From assembly GCA_902810755.1 (NCBI GenBank), contig CADDYT010000153.1, positions 1 to 15,147 of the forward strand: DNA of 15,147 nucleotides, given 5' to 3'. Below the pieces are notes generated by a model, which saw nothing but the letters and a program-made list of their open reading frames with translations, had not been told where the DNA came from and did no database searches. Shown here in pieces: positions 7,073-14,200 of this stretch (positions within the stretch are counted from its first letter, which is position 1; the number at the start of each line of letters is the position of its first letter). This DNA comes from Chloroflexota bacterium (GTDB lineage: Bacteria > Chloroflexota > Ktedonobacteria > Ktedonobacterales > Ktedonobacteraceae). Both the position numbers and the translations under genes were made by a program.

Positions 7073-7366
7073 ATGAGTGACGATGATCGAGCGAAGGTGA
7101 CGTTGCGTTTGCCCTCAACGCTGAGCGCCTATAGTGGCGGCAAGAGCCAGATACAGTTACGGGCTAATTCTGTCGAGCAACTGCTGAGCGCGCTTGCCAG
7201 CGAACACCCCAGAGTATGGGAGCATCTGTGTACCGAACAGGGCTACCTGCGCGAACACGTCAAAATGTTTGTCAGCAACGAACTGATTACCGGCTCTAAC
7301 GGGCTGCAAACCCCGCTCAAATCCGGGCAGGAAATTATTGTGCTGCCCGTTATCTCCGGCTCGTAG
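7073..7366 (+). CDS. MoaD/ThiS-family beta-grasp protein without terminal Gly-Gly
   Basis: This 97-residue protein has the ubiquitin-like sulfur-carrier pattern: a first strand ([13 protein letters not shown]), a Ser/Gly turn, the helix [19 protein letters not shown], a central strand ([10 protein letters not shown]), and the C-terminal [15 protein letters not shown], which matches the LxxGDEVxxLPPVSGG-type end of MoaD/ThiS/CysO proteins. Family members are activated at a C-terminal Gly-Gly; here the protein ends Gly-Ser followed by TAG, so the usual adenylation and thiocarboxylation site is missing. ATG 7073 is preferred, with GAGAGG 11 nt upstream (7056-7061); GTG 7061 in frame is an alternative adding four residues. 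No E1-like or MoaE gene is in the window. Its 3' end overlaps the convergent kinase gene by 17 bp. Confidence 0.8.
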   Translation: MSDDDRAKVTLRLPSTLSAYSGGKSQIQLRANSVEQLLSALASEHPRVWEHLCTEQGYLREHVKMFVSNELITGSNGLQTPLKSGQEIIVLPVISGS

Positions 7367-8444
7367 CCTTTATCTCTGCGAACTGCTCTCTTGCGATGGC
7401 AGCAATCTCTTGACTGACAGCCCAGCGGTTTTGAATGCGTGCAAAGCGCCGCTCCATGCCGCGTATCCACGTATCATCATGCGGCTTCTCCTCTAGCATC
7501 TGCGTAAAATGGAGCGTGCCAATGAAGGCAATGCTAAAACGCACGGCCTCAAGCAGCACGTCCTGTTCGGCAGACGAAGGCATGCGTTGCTGACTGTAAC
7601 CATCTACGACGGCATGGATACGCTCTACGTCGGGTCGGATGTGCCAGACGGAGGGAATTTCTGGTGCGAGGTTGCTATCCAGGTGGCATTCCAGTAACAG
7701 CCTGCCCAGATCAAGCACAGCCAGCCCTGAGCCGCCACTATCCCAGTCAATGAGGGCTACCTGATCTGTCGCTGTCTGTACAGCATTGGCGGCCCACACG
7801 TCACCGTGAATAACCGCTATGGGCAACCCTATAGAGGATTGAAGGTGCTGGAATGTCTGCCGGAAAGCAGCGTGTAGCGCAGCCCATTCCTGCGGTAAGC
7901 GATCCTCCATCGCAGAGAGAGCGGCAAGCACGCCCGAAAGAGCATCAGGTGTAGGCCAGTAAGATTTTCCAACGGAGGCTGTTTTGCCTGTCGCGTTATC
8001 CAGAGGTAGCGCATGCAGCCGACCAACGGCCTCGCCGAGCAGCCGCAATTGCTCTAATGTTGGTTGAAGCACGGTTCCCTCAATAAATGTTGTCACAAGG
8101 ACGGCCCCATCTTCTGTTGCACTCACAAGATTGTCGTTACCGGTTTTGATGACGCGAGGCGCGGGATAGCTTTGTTCCGCCAGAAATGCCAGCGTTCCCG
8201 CTCTTGTCGTGAGCCAGTCGACCATGTCATTGGTATACCAGGGATAAAAGTAGCGAAACCAGTCCGTGGCTGGCTGGTGACGCTGATAGGCCCTGGCAAG
8301 CCAGGATGTGCCATCCAGAAATTGCACTCGCGCCAGCATATAATCATCTTCCATAGCAAGCTGAGCAATCTGCTGAATGCTTGCCGTGTCTACGGCATAC
8401 TGCTCCTGTAGCACCGTTGGAAAGAAATCAGTCTCACGCATCAT
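7350..8444 (-). CDS. Aminoglycoside phosphotransferase (APH)-fold kinase
   Basis: This is a 364-residue cytoplasmic kinase of the APH/choline kinase superfamily, which phosphorylates small molecules such as aminoglycosides, homoserine, fructosamine or choline. Visible motifs are the N-lobe strand SWLARAYQR, the hinge-like TFIEGTVL (119-126), [10 protein letters not shown] (137-146), the catalytic loop [12 protein letters not shown] (212-222, with His213, Asp215 and Asn220) and the metal-binding LIDWD (231-235, first Asp near 233). The substrate cannot be read from sequence; it could confer resistance or act in metabolism. The start at 8444 (or the adjacent ATG 8441) follows AAGG at 8450-8453; the open frame extends 45 codons upstream without domain. 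It overlaps the MoaD-like gene tail to tail and diverges from the MFS gene. Confidence 0.85.
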   Translation of the reverse strand: MMRETDFFPTVLQEQYAVDTASIQQIAQLAMEDDYMLARVQFLDGTSWLARAYQRHQPATDWFRYFYPWYTNDMVDWLTTRAGTLAFLAEQSYPAPRVIKTGNDNLVSATEDGAVLVTTFIEGTVLQPTLEQLRLLGEAVGRLHALPLDNATGKTASVGKSYWPTPDALSGVLAALSAMEDRLPQEWAALHAAFRQTFQHLQSSIGLPIAVIHGDVWAANAVQTATDQVALIDWDSGGSGLAVLDLGRLLLECHLDSNLAPEIPSVWHIRPDVERIHAVVDGYSQQRMPSSAEQDVLLEAVRFSIAFIGTLHFTQMLEEKPHDDTWIRGMERRFARIQNRWAVSQEIAAIAREQFAEIKATSRR

Positions 8445-8498
8445 GTCAACCTTTCTTCTCTTTTGATGCAGGAAGCTTATCTGGACGCCCACCAAAAA

Positions 8499-8522
8499 CA
8501 CATCGTCCCTATGGACGATGTG
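8499..8522. promoter_or_regulatory. Perfect 10-bp inverted repeat between divergent genes
   Basis: CACATCGTCC (8499-8508) and GGACGATGTG (8513-8522) are exact complements separated by CTAT. It lies between the kinase gene (start 8444) and the MFS exporter (start 8686). It could be an operator acting on both, or an RNA hairpin in the kinase leader; no T-tract follows on either strand. Confidence 0.5.
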
Positions 8523-8623
8523 GGCTGTTGACGGATGTTGTAGACTGGAAGTAAGGAAACGATGTATTGCCCATCCCAATTACTCCTTCTGTCTCGATGG
8601 ATTCGGCAAGATCCTACGCTGGA

Positions 8624-8632
8624 TGATATACT
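8624..8632 (+). promoter_or_regulatory. Extended -10 promoter for the MFS exporter gene
   Basis: TGATATACT contains TATACT with the TG extension one base upstream, the same -10 hexamer as two other promoters in this window. There is no good -35 at 16-18 bp, as is common for extended -10 promoters. It gives a leader of about 48 nt before ATG 8686. Confidence 0.45.
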
Positions 8633-8685
8633 TTCTGAAGTGTTCTTTTTTCGTATTCCCATCGTTCACTGTAGACAGGTTGTAC

Positions 8686-9981
8686 ATGCAGACTGAACCG
8701 CAGAAAGAAACGTTTGCTGACGAGGTTGCGCAGGAGGCTCCTGAAAACTCTACATTGCCGGAGAGAAGGCCGAGTTCGTGGAGTGTGCTGCGCAATCGCA
8801 ACTATGGACTGTTGTTCTGGGGGCAGATGATCTCCTCGGCTGGCACGCAGATGCAGGTGGTGGCCGTTGCCTGGCAGGTCTATTTGCTTACCCATTCCGC
8901 TATCGCCCTCGGCGTCATTGGCCTCGTGCAGGCTGTGCCGCGTTTGCTCTTTTCCCTGATCGGCGGCGTCTTCGCCGACGCGCTGGACCGGCGCAAGCTG
9001 CTGATCGTTGTTGAGATTGCGCTGGCAACGACCTCGACCGTGCTTGCGCTAACGACGATTTTCCATGTCATCAACATGTTCATCATCTATGCAGTGGTGC
9101 TGTTTGCTGCCGCCTTCTCAGCCTTCGAGTTCCCCACGCGGCAGTCGATCATCCCCACGCTTGTGCCGCGCTGGCAGATGGCCGATGCGATTTCCCTCAG
9201 CATGGCAATGATGCAGTTGACGACGATTGTTGGCGCGACGGCAGGCGGCTTCGTCATTGCCTGGATCGGCGTCGCTAATACCTACTGGGTTGATGTCGTC
9301 TCCTACTTCGTCGTCATAGGTTCCCTGCTCTTGATGACGATTCCGCGCGTGCCTGCTGAGAAGCGGCCTCAGACCGGCTTGAGCGGCCTGGCGGACGGCA
9401 TCCGTTTCCTGCGCGCTCACCCCATCATCCTGGCCGTCCTCTCGCTCGATTTCTTCGCCACCTTCTTTGGTTCGCCGAAATCGCTGCTGCCGATTTACGC
9501 CAGTTCGATTTTGCACGTCGGCGCGCAGGGCCTGGGCATCCTGACAGCCGCAACCTCCATTGGCGCGGTCGCGCTCACCCCGTTGGCCGGGCGCATTGGC
9601 CGTCTTTCGCGCCAGGGACTGGGCATCGTGCTGGCAATTATCGCCTGGGGCGTCTTCATTATCTGCTTCGGTGTCTTTATTGGCCCGCTCTGGATCGCCG
9701 TCGTTTTCCTGGCGCTGGCGGGCGCGGCAGACATGGTCAGCATGATCTTGCGCGGCCTCGTCGTGCAGCTCATCACCCCCGACGAGTTTCGCGGGCGCAT
9801 GAGTGCGGTCAACGCCATGTTCGTCATCGGCGGTCCCATGCTCGGCCAGTTCGAGTCCGGGCTTGTCGCGGGCATCTTCACCCCCGAAATTTCGGTTGTC
9901 ACCGGCGGCCTGGCCTGCATCATCGCCACCATAGTTATCGCCTTTTCCGTGCCGAATCTGCTACGGGTGAAGGTAAAGTGA
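8686..9981 (+). CDS. MFS exporter, MFS_3/EntS-like group
   Basis: This 431-residue inner-membrane transporter has about twelve helices in two six-helix halves and belongs to the major facilitator group that includes the enterobactin exporter EntS and related drug exporters. The cytoplasmic loop between helices 2 and 3 carries the motif GGVFADALDRRK (93-104), and the equivalent loop of the second half has PLAGRIGRLSRQ. Its N-terminal 35 residues are polar and acidic. The start at 8686 is chosen for AGG (8677-8679) upstream and because it directly precedes a plausible N-terminus; the open frame reaches back 56 codons across the inverted repeat. Substrate unknown: siderophore, antibiotic or other small molecule. 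The gene stands alone on + with the Uma2-like gene 113 bp downstream. Confidence 0.9.
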   Translation: MQTEPQKETFADEVAQEAPENSTLPERRPSSWSVLRNRNYGLLFWGQMISSAGTQMQVVAVAWQVYLLTHSAIALGVIGLVQAVPRLLFSLIGGVFADALDRRKLLIVVEIALATTSTVLALTTIFHVINMFIIYAVVLFAAAFSAFEFPTRQSIIPTLVPRWQMADAISLSMAMMQLTTIVGATAGGFVIAWIGVANTYWVDVVSYFVVIGSLLLMTIPRVPAEKRPQTGLSGLADGIRFLRAHPIILAVLSLDFFATFFGSPKSLLPIYASSILHVGAQGLGILTAATSIGAVALTPLAGRIGRLSRQGLGIVLAIIAWGVFIICFGVFIGPLWIAVVFLALAGAADMVSMILRGLVVQLITPDEFRGRMSAVNAMFVIGGPMLGQFESGLVAGIFTPEISVVTGGLACIIATIVIAFSVPNLLRVKVK

Positions 9982-10010
9982 GCAAAGTTGCTCTCCTGTA
10001 AATTTTGACG

Positions 10011-10056
10011 TATATCACGGTGATATATCGAGAGTCTACAACGAATATGGTACACT
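10011..10056 (+). promoter_or_regulatory. 17-bp palindromic operator and promoter of the Uma2-family gene
   Basis: TATATCAC (10011-10018), a single G, and GTGATATA (10020-10027) form a perfect palindrome. An extended -10 (TGGTACACT, 10048-10056) follows, which places the palindrome at about -36 to -52 from the likely transcription start, where a bound repressor would cover the -35 region. The -10 is only a four-of-six match, so the promoter part is tentative. Confidence 0.5.
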
Positions 10057-10094
10057 ATCCAGTGTCAGTGAGAAAACGAAAGCGAGGTGCAATC

Positions 10095-10703
10095 ATGGTA
10101 GCGAAACGATCACGTGTCAGCGAAGGGCTATTCATGCCTGTAGAACAGTATCTCGCTCTCGATGAAGCGACCGATGGCAAGTATGAGTACCTGCATGGCT
10201 ATGTGTTCATGGTGCGTCCACCCTCTTCAGCGTATCTAGGCAATGCTGCCGTTGTTGAGGATATGGCGGGCGGCAGCCCTGCGCATGGAGCCTTAGCAGC
10301 AAGAGCCATTACGGTTCTCAACAATGCCCTCGAAGATAGCCCATGCATCGCCTATACCAGTGACACAAAGGCTCAGCTTGCTGAGGATGTGTATGTGTAT
10401 CCTGATGTACTCGTATCCTGTGAAGAGCCAGACCACAAGTCGCTCACCAGCCCAACAGTGATCATCGAGGTGCTGTCGCCCAACACAGAGAAGCGCGACC
10501 GCTATGATAAGATTGACAGCTACAAGAAGATCGCCTCAGTGCAGGAGTACCTGTTGATCGGCAGCGAGCGCAAGGAAATTATCATCCACCGGCGCGAAAC
10601 CGACTGGCGTCCCTACCACTACCGCAGCGGCGACCTGGTGGAACTGAGAAGTCTGGGTATCAGCATCCCCTTTGAGGACTTCTATCACAAGGTGAAACTC
10701 TAA
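10095..10703 (+). CDS. Uma2-family PD-(D/E)XK nuclease-fold protein
   Basis: This 202-residue protein belongs to the Uma2 family (DUF820), a restriction-endonuclease-like fold that is hugely expanded in Cyanobacteria and Chloroflexota; no cellular role is established. Family motifs are in order: DGKYEYLHGYVF (27-38), AGGSPAHGALAAR (58-70), YVYPDVLVS (100-108, Asp104), VIIEVLSPNTEKRDRYDKID (122-141, with Glu125 and Lys139 as likely active-site residues) and SVQEYLLIG (148-156). An insert of roughly 18 residues (about 39-57) lies between the first two motifs. ATG 10095 has GAGG (10084-10087) 7 nt upstream; the frame extends 30 codons further through the palindrome, which argues for the later start. 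Confidence 0.88.
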   Translation: MVAKRSRVSEGLFMPVEQYLALDEATDGKYEYLHGYVFMVRPPSSAYLGNAAVVEDMAGGSPAHGALAARAITVLNNALEDSPCIAYTSDTKAQLAEDVYVYPDVLVSCEEPDHKSLTSPTVIIEVLSPNTEKRDRYDKIDSYKKIASVQEYLLIGSERKEIIIHRRETDWRPYHYRSGDLVELRSLGISIPFEDFYHKVKL

Positions 10704-10720
10704 GCGACGACAGCAGATAC

Positions 10721-10755
10721 CGGCGCGGGCGCTCGCGATGTCGAGGCCCGCGCCG
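10721..10755 (+). terminator. Stem-loop after the Uma2-family gene
   Basis: CGGCGCGGGC (10721-10730) and GCCCGCGCCG (10746-10755) pair perfectly over 10 bp, with partial pairing continuing in the 15-nt loop. It starts 18 bp after the stop codon. Only GTTTC follows, so the T-tract is poor. It may work for both strands, since the next genes converge on it. Confidence 0.55.
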
Positions 10756-10863
10756 TTTCATCCGCAAGAGAGAATCCTACTTCTCTTTGCCATTCAGCAT
10801 GACACGTCTATGATACTTTCTCATGGATGCCATTGAAAACGTTTCCTGACATGTCGGAGGACG

Positions 10864-11140
10864 TTATTTGCTTTCTGGTATCGCATCCGCAGCAGGAGGC
10901 TCATCAAGCTCGGCGAGCAGGCTGGCGAAGTTGAGCGGTTTGTTGAGAACCGGCATCTGCTCCATGGTGGCTCCATACCAGGGACGCCAGTAGCTTGGTT
11001 CGCGATCCCAGGCAAGCTCGATGCCGTTGAAATCGGGGTCGTGCAGGTAGATGGCCTCGTGCGAGGTATGGTCGGCGCTGCCATCGATGGGCCAGCCGTG
11101 ATCGAGCAGGCGTTTGTATGCTCTGTCTATTTCAACTCGC
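10864..11140 (-). pseudogene. 3' remnant of a CatE-like VOC dioxygenase/glyoxalase gene
   Basis: The last 90 or so codons of this - strand frame match the C-terminal half of two-domain VOC proteins of the CatE (catechol 2,3-dioxygenase-like) type: RAYKRLLDHGWPIDG, SADHTSHEAIYL, HDPDFNGIELAWDRE and PLNFASLLAEL. A likely metal-ligand His (in SADH) and Glu (in NGIEL) are kept. Upstream of about 11140 the frame is merely the shadow of the MFS gene; the N-terminal half of the VOC protein, with its other ligand residues, is absent, and no start codon or ribosome site fits. The fragment begins within the last codons of the MFS gene (stop at 11127). It is best read as a gene truncated by deletion or recombination. 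Confidence 0.75.
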
Positions 11141-12443
11141 TGATCGGCTTTGCATGCCGCACATGTCGATTGAAGGTGACGGCGATGCTCAAAACGAACT
11201 GTGGGATGAAGAGAACCAGAACGCTTGGGACAGGGCCGATGGCTTGCAGCAGGACGCCGGTCAGCGCGAGGCCGAGTGGCTGCGTGCCGAAAGCGATGAG
11301 GCGAAACACGCTGTTGACGCGCCCCTGCAAGGCGTCGGGGATCATGGCGATGCGGTAGCTGTATTGCGTTCCCGTGTAGATAGGCACGACAATAAAGCTC
11401 AACGCCGTCACAATGCCCAGGATCAGCGGGTTGGGGGCGATGGCGAAAAGAAGCCATGTCAGCGCCCAGACCCACGTTGCGCCGGTCAGCATCTGCCCGA
11501 AGCTGAAGCGTCTTTGCAATGGCCCGGCCAGCAGCGCGCCCAGCACGCTGCCCACGCCGCCACAGGCAAAGATGAGACCAATGATCGACGACGAGGCGTG
11601 TTGCCCCTGCGCAATCACAATCAGAATCAGCCCGTAACCAACTACCGGAAAGGTGATGCCACCGGTGAGGACGGCGATGAAGCGCACCAGCGGCTCGTGC
11701 CAGAGCCAGCGCAGCCCTTCTCCTATCTCTTGCCAGAGATTCTGTTTTTGCGTTGCTGCACGCTCTTCCTGAAACTCTGCACGGATGAAGAACAGCGAGC
11801 AGACCGAGGCAGCATAAGAGATGGCGTCTGCTCCAAAGGGCAGCATGGTTGCTATACTGTAGAGTAGGCCGCCGAGCGCGGGGCCAAGCAGATTCGACAC
11901 GGACTCCGCCAGCAGGGCCTGAGCGGTGGCGTCGGGCAATTGCTTTTTTGCCACAATATGTGGCAAACTGGCCGCGTCTGCCATGTTAAAAAAGACAAAC
12001 AGCGTTCCCTCGATCAGCGCAACCAGGTACAGATGGATAAATGTCAGGTGGCCCAGCAGCAGCGCCAGGGGGATGCTGCCCAGAGCCAGCGCCCGCCCCG
12101 TATCGCACAGGATCATCACACGCTTGCGATTCCAGCGATCTACCAGCGCCCCGGCAGGCAAACACAGCAGCGCGAAAGGCAAGCCGCGCACAGCAGCCAT
12201 GAAACCTGCCTGCGCCGGTGAGTGTGTCAGCGCCAGCATCAACAACGGGAACGCCAGTTGTGAGACCTGCGAACCCATCAAGGAGACTGCCTGCCCACCT
12301 GTGATCAGCAGGAAGTCGCGGTTGCGCCAGAGCGGTACAACGTTTCCCTGCTTCCCTGTCTCTTCTGACCCCGCCTCTGCAATTCCCTGTGCTGCACTTG
12401 CCATTTCCATCTCCATCATCGAATCATCGTGCATCGTCGACAT
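11127..12443 (-). CDS. MFS exporter, MFS_3/EntS-like group
   Basis: This 438-residue inner-membrane transporter is of the same broad group as the 8686-9981 exporter but clearly not a recent duplicate. About twelve hydrophobic segments follow a Met/Glu-rich cytoplasmic N-terminus; loop 2-3 carries GALVDRWNRKRV (98-109). ATG 12443 has AGAGG 7 nt upstream. Substrate unknown. It ends at 11127, already inside the VOC remnant, so its last few residues (about HAKPISELK) may be read from foreign sequence after the junction; whether this changes activity is unknown. A separate promoter at 12881-12909 and a leader of about 430 nt precede it, which points to regulated expression. Confidence 0.9.
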   Translation of the reverse strand: MSTMHDDSMMEMEMASAAQGIAEAGSEETGKQGNVVPLWRNRDFLLITGGQAVSLMGSQVSQLAFPLLMLALTHSPAQAGFMAAVRGLPFALLCLPAGALVDRWNRKRVMILCDTGRALALGSIPLALLLGHLTFIHLYLVALIEGTLFVFFNMADAASLPHIVAKKQLPDATAQALLAESVSNLLGPALGGLLYSIATMLPFGADAISYAASVCSLFFIRAEFQEERAATQKQNLWQEIGEGLRWLWHEPLVRFIAVLTGGITFPVVGYGLILIVIAQGQHASSSIIGLIFACGGVGSVLGALLAGPLQRRFSFGQMLTGATWVWALTWLLFAIAPNPLILGIVTALSFIVVPIYTGTQYSYRIAMIPDALQGRVNSVFRLIAFGTQPLGLALTGVLLQAIGPVPSVLVLFIPQFVLSIAVTFNRHVRHAKPISELK

Positions 12444-12876
12444 ATGCTTGCCTCTTTGCTAGAATTTCTTATAGCCATTGGCTCACTGTATGAAACATGA
12501 AGCCGAAAACAACCCTGTATCGGGCGAGGCACGCACTGTGGAGATGATTATGCGAACGGTGGTAGTGAGTGACGGGTAGCAAATGCGGTGTCAATCACGG
12601 GAAAATCAGCGACAAGGCGTGCCTGCCGGTGCGAGACACGCCGGATGCTGGAACGGGGAAGGAAGATAGCTCGGAAGATGCTCAACCAGTAGAGAGACTC
12701 CTCACCACCGATAGATAGGTGAGGGAAGCATCAGAAAGCGCCATATCCTGCCGCGTAAGCCCTGGCGTACTCGCTCACGCGGCAAAATCGCTCATCTGTA
12801 TCTGTACCTGGTCGAGATTTCCCATTTTCTTTCTTGCTTTCTTCACCGAGGTGCAAGTGGTTACGCTTAACCTGGT
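12444..12876 (-). promoter_or_regulatory. Long hairpin-rich leader upstream of the MFS exporter, with mini-ORF
   Basis: This gap of 467 bp between genes holds no recognised gene. Read on the - strand from the promoter, it contains a short ORF (12775-12846, see its entry), then stems GCCGCGT/ACGCGGC (12750-12756 with 12777-12783), CCTCACC/GGTGAGG (12700-12706 with 12718-12724) and GGCGTG/CACGCC (12616-12621 with 12637-12642). The first stem overlaps the mini-ORF stop codon. The arrangement resembles a translation-attenuation leader, as found before some efflux and resistance genes, but no stem has a U-tract and the function is inference. It could instead be a decayed gene or a decayed intron. 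Confidence 0.35.
12775..12846 (-). CDS. Possible leader peptide, 16-23 residues
   Basis: A short ORF begins at GTG 12846 (23 residues, Lys/Arg-rich start KKARKK) or ATG 12825 (16 residues, MGNLDQVQIQMSDFAA) and stops at TGA 12775-12777. It is the first ORF after the - strand promoter and its stop lies in a hairpin. No strong ribosome site is present for either start, so translation is uncertain. Confidence 0.25.
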   Translation of the reverse strand: MKKARKKMGNLDQVQIQMSDFAA

Positions 12877-12880
12877 CAGA

Positions 12881-12909
12881 ATAGTAGCATGCTTTCGGGT
12901 ACGTGTCAA
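12881..12909 (-). promoter_or_regulatory. Sigma70-type promoter reading toward the MFS exporter
   Basis: On the - strand a perfect TTGACA (12904-12909) is followed after exactly 17 bp by TACTAT (12881-12886, four of six). The -35 box starts two bases after the stop codon of the PPOX gene, so the exporter can be transcribed independently of the genes before it. Expected start near 12874. Confidence 0.6.
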
Positions 12910-12910
12910 G

Positions 12911-13333
12911 CTAGCCAGCGAGGTTTTTCTCGAAGAGGATTTTTGTGGGTGTGACCCGTACCAGCAGCTCTCCGGCAACTCCGTTACGTTTGCCGTAGGA
13001 CTCGGCGAGCGCCTCTCCCATATATCTGGCGGCGATCTGTGTGGCCCAGTAGAGCAGAGCGTCGGGGTCGGTACTCATTTCTGCTGTTCCCTCAATCAAG
13101 GCATAGGCGTATGGGGAAGTCTCGTCGTCAACGCAGATGCACACTCGCGGGTCGCGTCGTATGTTGTTAGCCTTGACCGTTGTGTGCCATGTGGTGAAGA
13201 CGATGCTATCGCCATCCAGAAGAAACCAGACCGGGGTCACATGCGGGCGTCCATCGGCCCTCACTGTTGCCACTTTCGCGGTGCGCGTTCCCGTCAAAAG
13301 GAAAGCCTGAACCTCAGGGGTAAATGTATGCAT
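12911..13333 (-). CDS. PPOX-class flavin/F420-dependent oxidoreductase
   Basis: This 140-residue protein has the split beta-barrel fold of pyridoxamine-5'-phosphate-oxidase-like proteins, which bind FMN or F420 and reduce small substrates (Rv1155-like group). Typical features: TAKVATVRADGRPHVTPVWF (18-37), the core FTTWHTTVKANNIRRDPRVC (46-65) in which the Lys-Asn-Arg run contacts the cofactor phosphate in relatives, and YAYALIEGTAEM (75-86). Its size is usual for the family. ATG 13333 follows AGGA with a 7-nt spacer; the frame extends far upstream only as a shadow of the next gene. It lies 35 bp after the membrane-protein gene on the same strand, so the two are probably co-transcribed. The cofactor (FMN or F420) is not decidable from sequence alone. 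Confidence 0.88.
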   Translation of the reverse strand: MHTFTPEVQAFLLTGTRTAKVATVRADGRPHVTPVWFLLDGDSIVFTTWHTTVKANNIRRDPRVCICVDDETSPYAYALIEGTAEMSTDPDALLYWATQIAARYMGEALAESYGKRNGVAGELLVRVTPTKILFEKNLAG

Positions 13334-13368
13334 AACAAAATCCTTTTTCTGTTTTCTGTGAAAAAACG

Positions 13369-13905
13369 CTATCTCCTGCCCACCGTTGTCAGATAATAGA
13401 GTCCAAAGAGCAGCAAGCCGACGGCAGGCACCCACAGCGAGAGCAGGAATGGGACGGCAAATGATGGGAGCTGGTTCGCGAACAGGAAATATTCGACGAT
13501 GCCTATGATGAGAACCAGGATGGCCGGCGAGAGCGCGCCCGCCCTGACATAGCCTCGCTTGCCCATGATTGCGATGCCGAGTAATGCCAGTCCAATGGCG
13601 AGAATAAACGTTGGCAACGTTTGCCTGCCGGGAAGGATATTTTTGTAGAGTAGGAAGACTTCCAGCCCGATGAACAGCGCCATCCATGTCACGACCGCCA
13701 GCCGGTGGGGGTTGAAGAACATGGCGATCAGCAGACCTATGCCCAGCAGGAAGATACCAAGGGGATAGGTGAATGGGCTGATGCGCAGCACAAGATGCAC
13801 AATGGCGGCTGCGATCAGAAATAACAGGCCCAGGGCCAGCAACACATAGGCTTGTCGGCGATTTCTGGCGCGCACAAACGGGCGTTCCCTCAACGTTTTT
13901 GCCAT
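13369..13905 (-). CDS. Six-helix membrane protein of unknown function
   Basis: This 178-residue integral membrane protein has six predicted helices at about 19-40, 47-63, 69-87, 97-114, 125-142 and 150-172, with a basic N-terminus (RERPFVRARNRR) that should stay in the cytoplasm. Loops are short and I see no catalytic or binding motif; I do not recognise the family. ATG 13905 is preceded by AGGAGAG 8 nt upstream. It is the first gene of a likely pair with the PPOX-class protein, so a membrane role linked to redox metabolism is possible but unsupported. Confidence 0.8.
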   Translation of the reverse strand: MAKTLRERPFVRARNRRQAYVLLALGLLFLIAAAIVHLVLRISPFTYPLGIFLLGIGLLIAMFFNPHRLAVVTWMALFIGLEVFLLYKNILPGRQTLPTFILAIGLALLGIAIMGKRGYVRAGALSPAILVLIIGIVEYFLFANQLPSFAVPFLLSLWVPAVGLLLFGLYYLTTVGRR

Positions 13906-13923
13906 ACTATGCTCTCTCCTGAG

Positions 13924-14034
13924 ATGTCATGCTGAGCGCAATAAGCCTTTAGCCCTGAGTGAAGCGAAGGGAAGCATCTAGCGGCTTATCCAGATCAATC
14001 CTGCCTCAGATGCTTCGCTGCGCTAGCATGACAT
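13924..14034. repeat. Inverted-repeat (MITE/REP-like) intergenic element
   Basis: The 111-bp element has exact 10-bp inverted ends, ATGTCATGCT (13924-13933) and AGCATGACAT (14025-14034), and an inner complementary pair GAAGCATCT (13971-13979) with AGATGCTTC (14008-14016). The left arm is longer than the right by an unpaired stretch around 13940-13960. Its ends recur in the diverged copy at 4105-4222. It carries no ORF. It lies just upstream of the six-helix membrane protein gene. Confidence 0.65.
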
Positions 14035-14144
14035 GAGTGAACCTGCCACAATGTTACACGATGCGGCATGGTAGCATTTACCATCATCTTTATTCTATGC
14101 GTTTTGCCGCTATCTGGCAAAAGAGGGTGATATGAGGAATAAAA

Positions 14145-14182
14145 CATGGGCTGGTTGCCTGCTTACTGACAACCAGCCCGTG
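14145..14182 (-). terminator. Rho-independent terminator of the DUF4342 gene
   Basis: GGGCTGGTTG (14148-14157) and CAACCAGCCC (14170-14179) form a perfect 10-bp stem, extended by three more pairs including one G-U, with a 12-nt loop. On the - strand it is followed by GTTTTATT, and it lies 19 bp after the DUF4342 stop codon. A weaker 7-bp hairpin (14102-14122) follows further along the same strand. Confidence 0.8.
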
Positions 14183-14200
14183 TTGATTGCTCTGTGGATA

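Noticed and set aside
11118..11867. 249-codon + ORF
   Set aside because: Shadow of the - strand MFS gene, rich in Gln/Arg/His with no hydrophobic segments or motif.
12490..12579. 29-codon + ORF in the same gap
   Set aside because: No ribosome site, only a weak promoter-like sequence, and it runs against the exporter leader.
12444..12910. Possible decayed group II intron in the hairpin-rich gap
   Set aside because: No domain V consensus and no reverse transcriptase/maturase frame can be seen; I could not support it without a covariance-model search.
12719..13396. 225-codon + ORF across the leader and the PPOX gene
   Set aside because: Antisense to the clearly recognised PPOX-class protein; no ribosome site.
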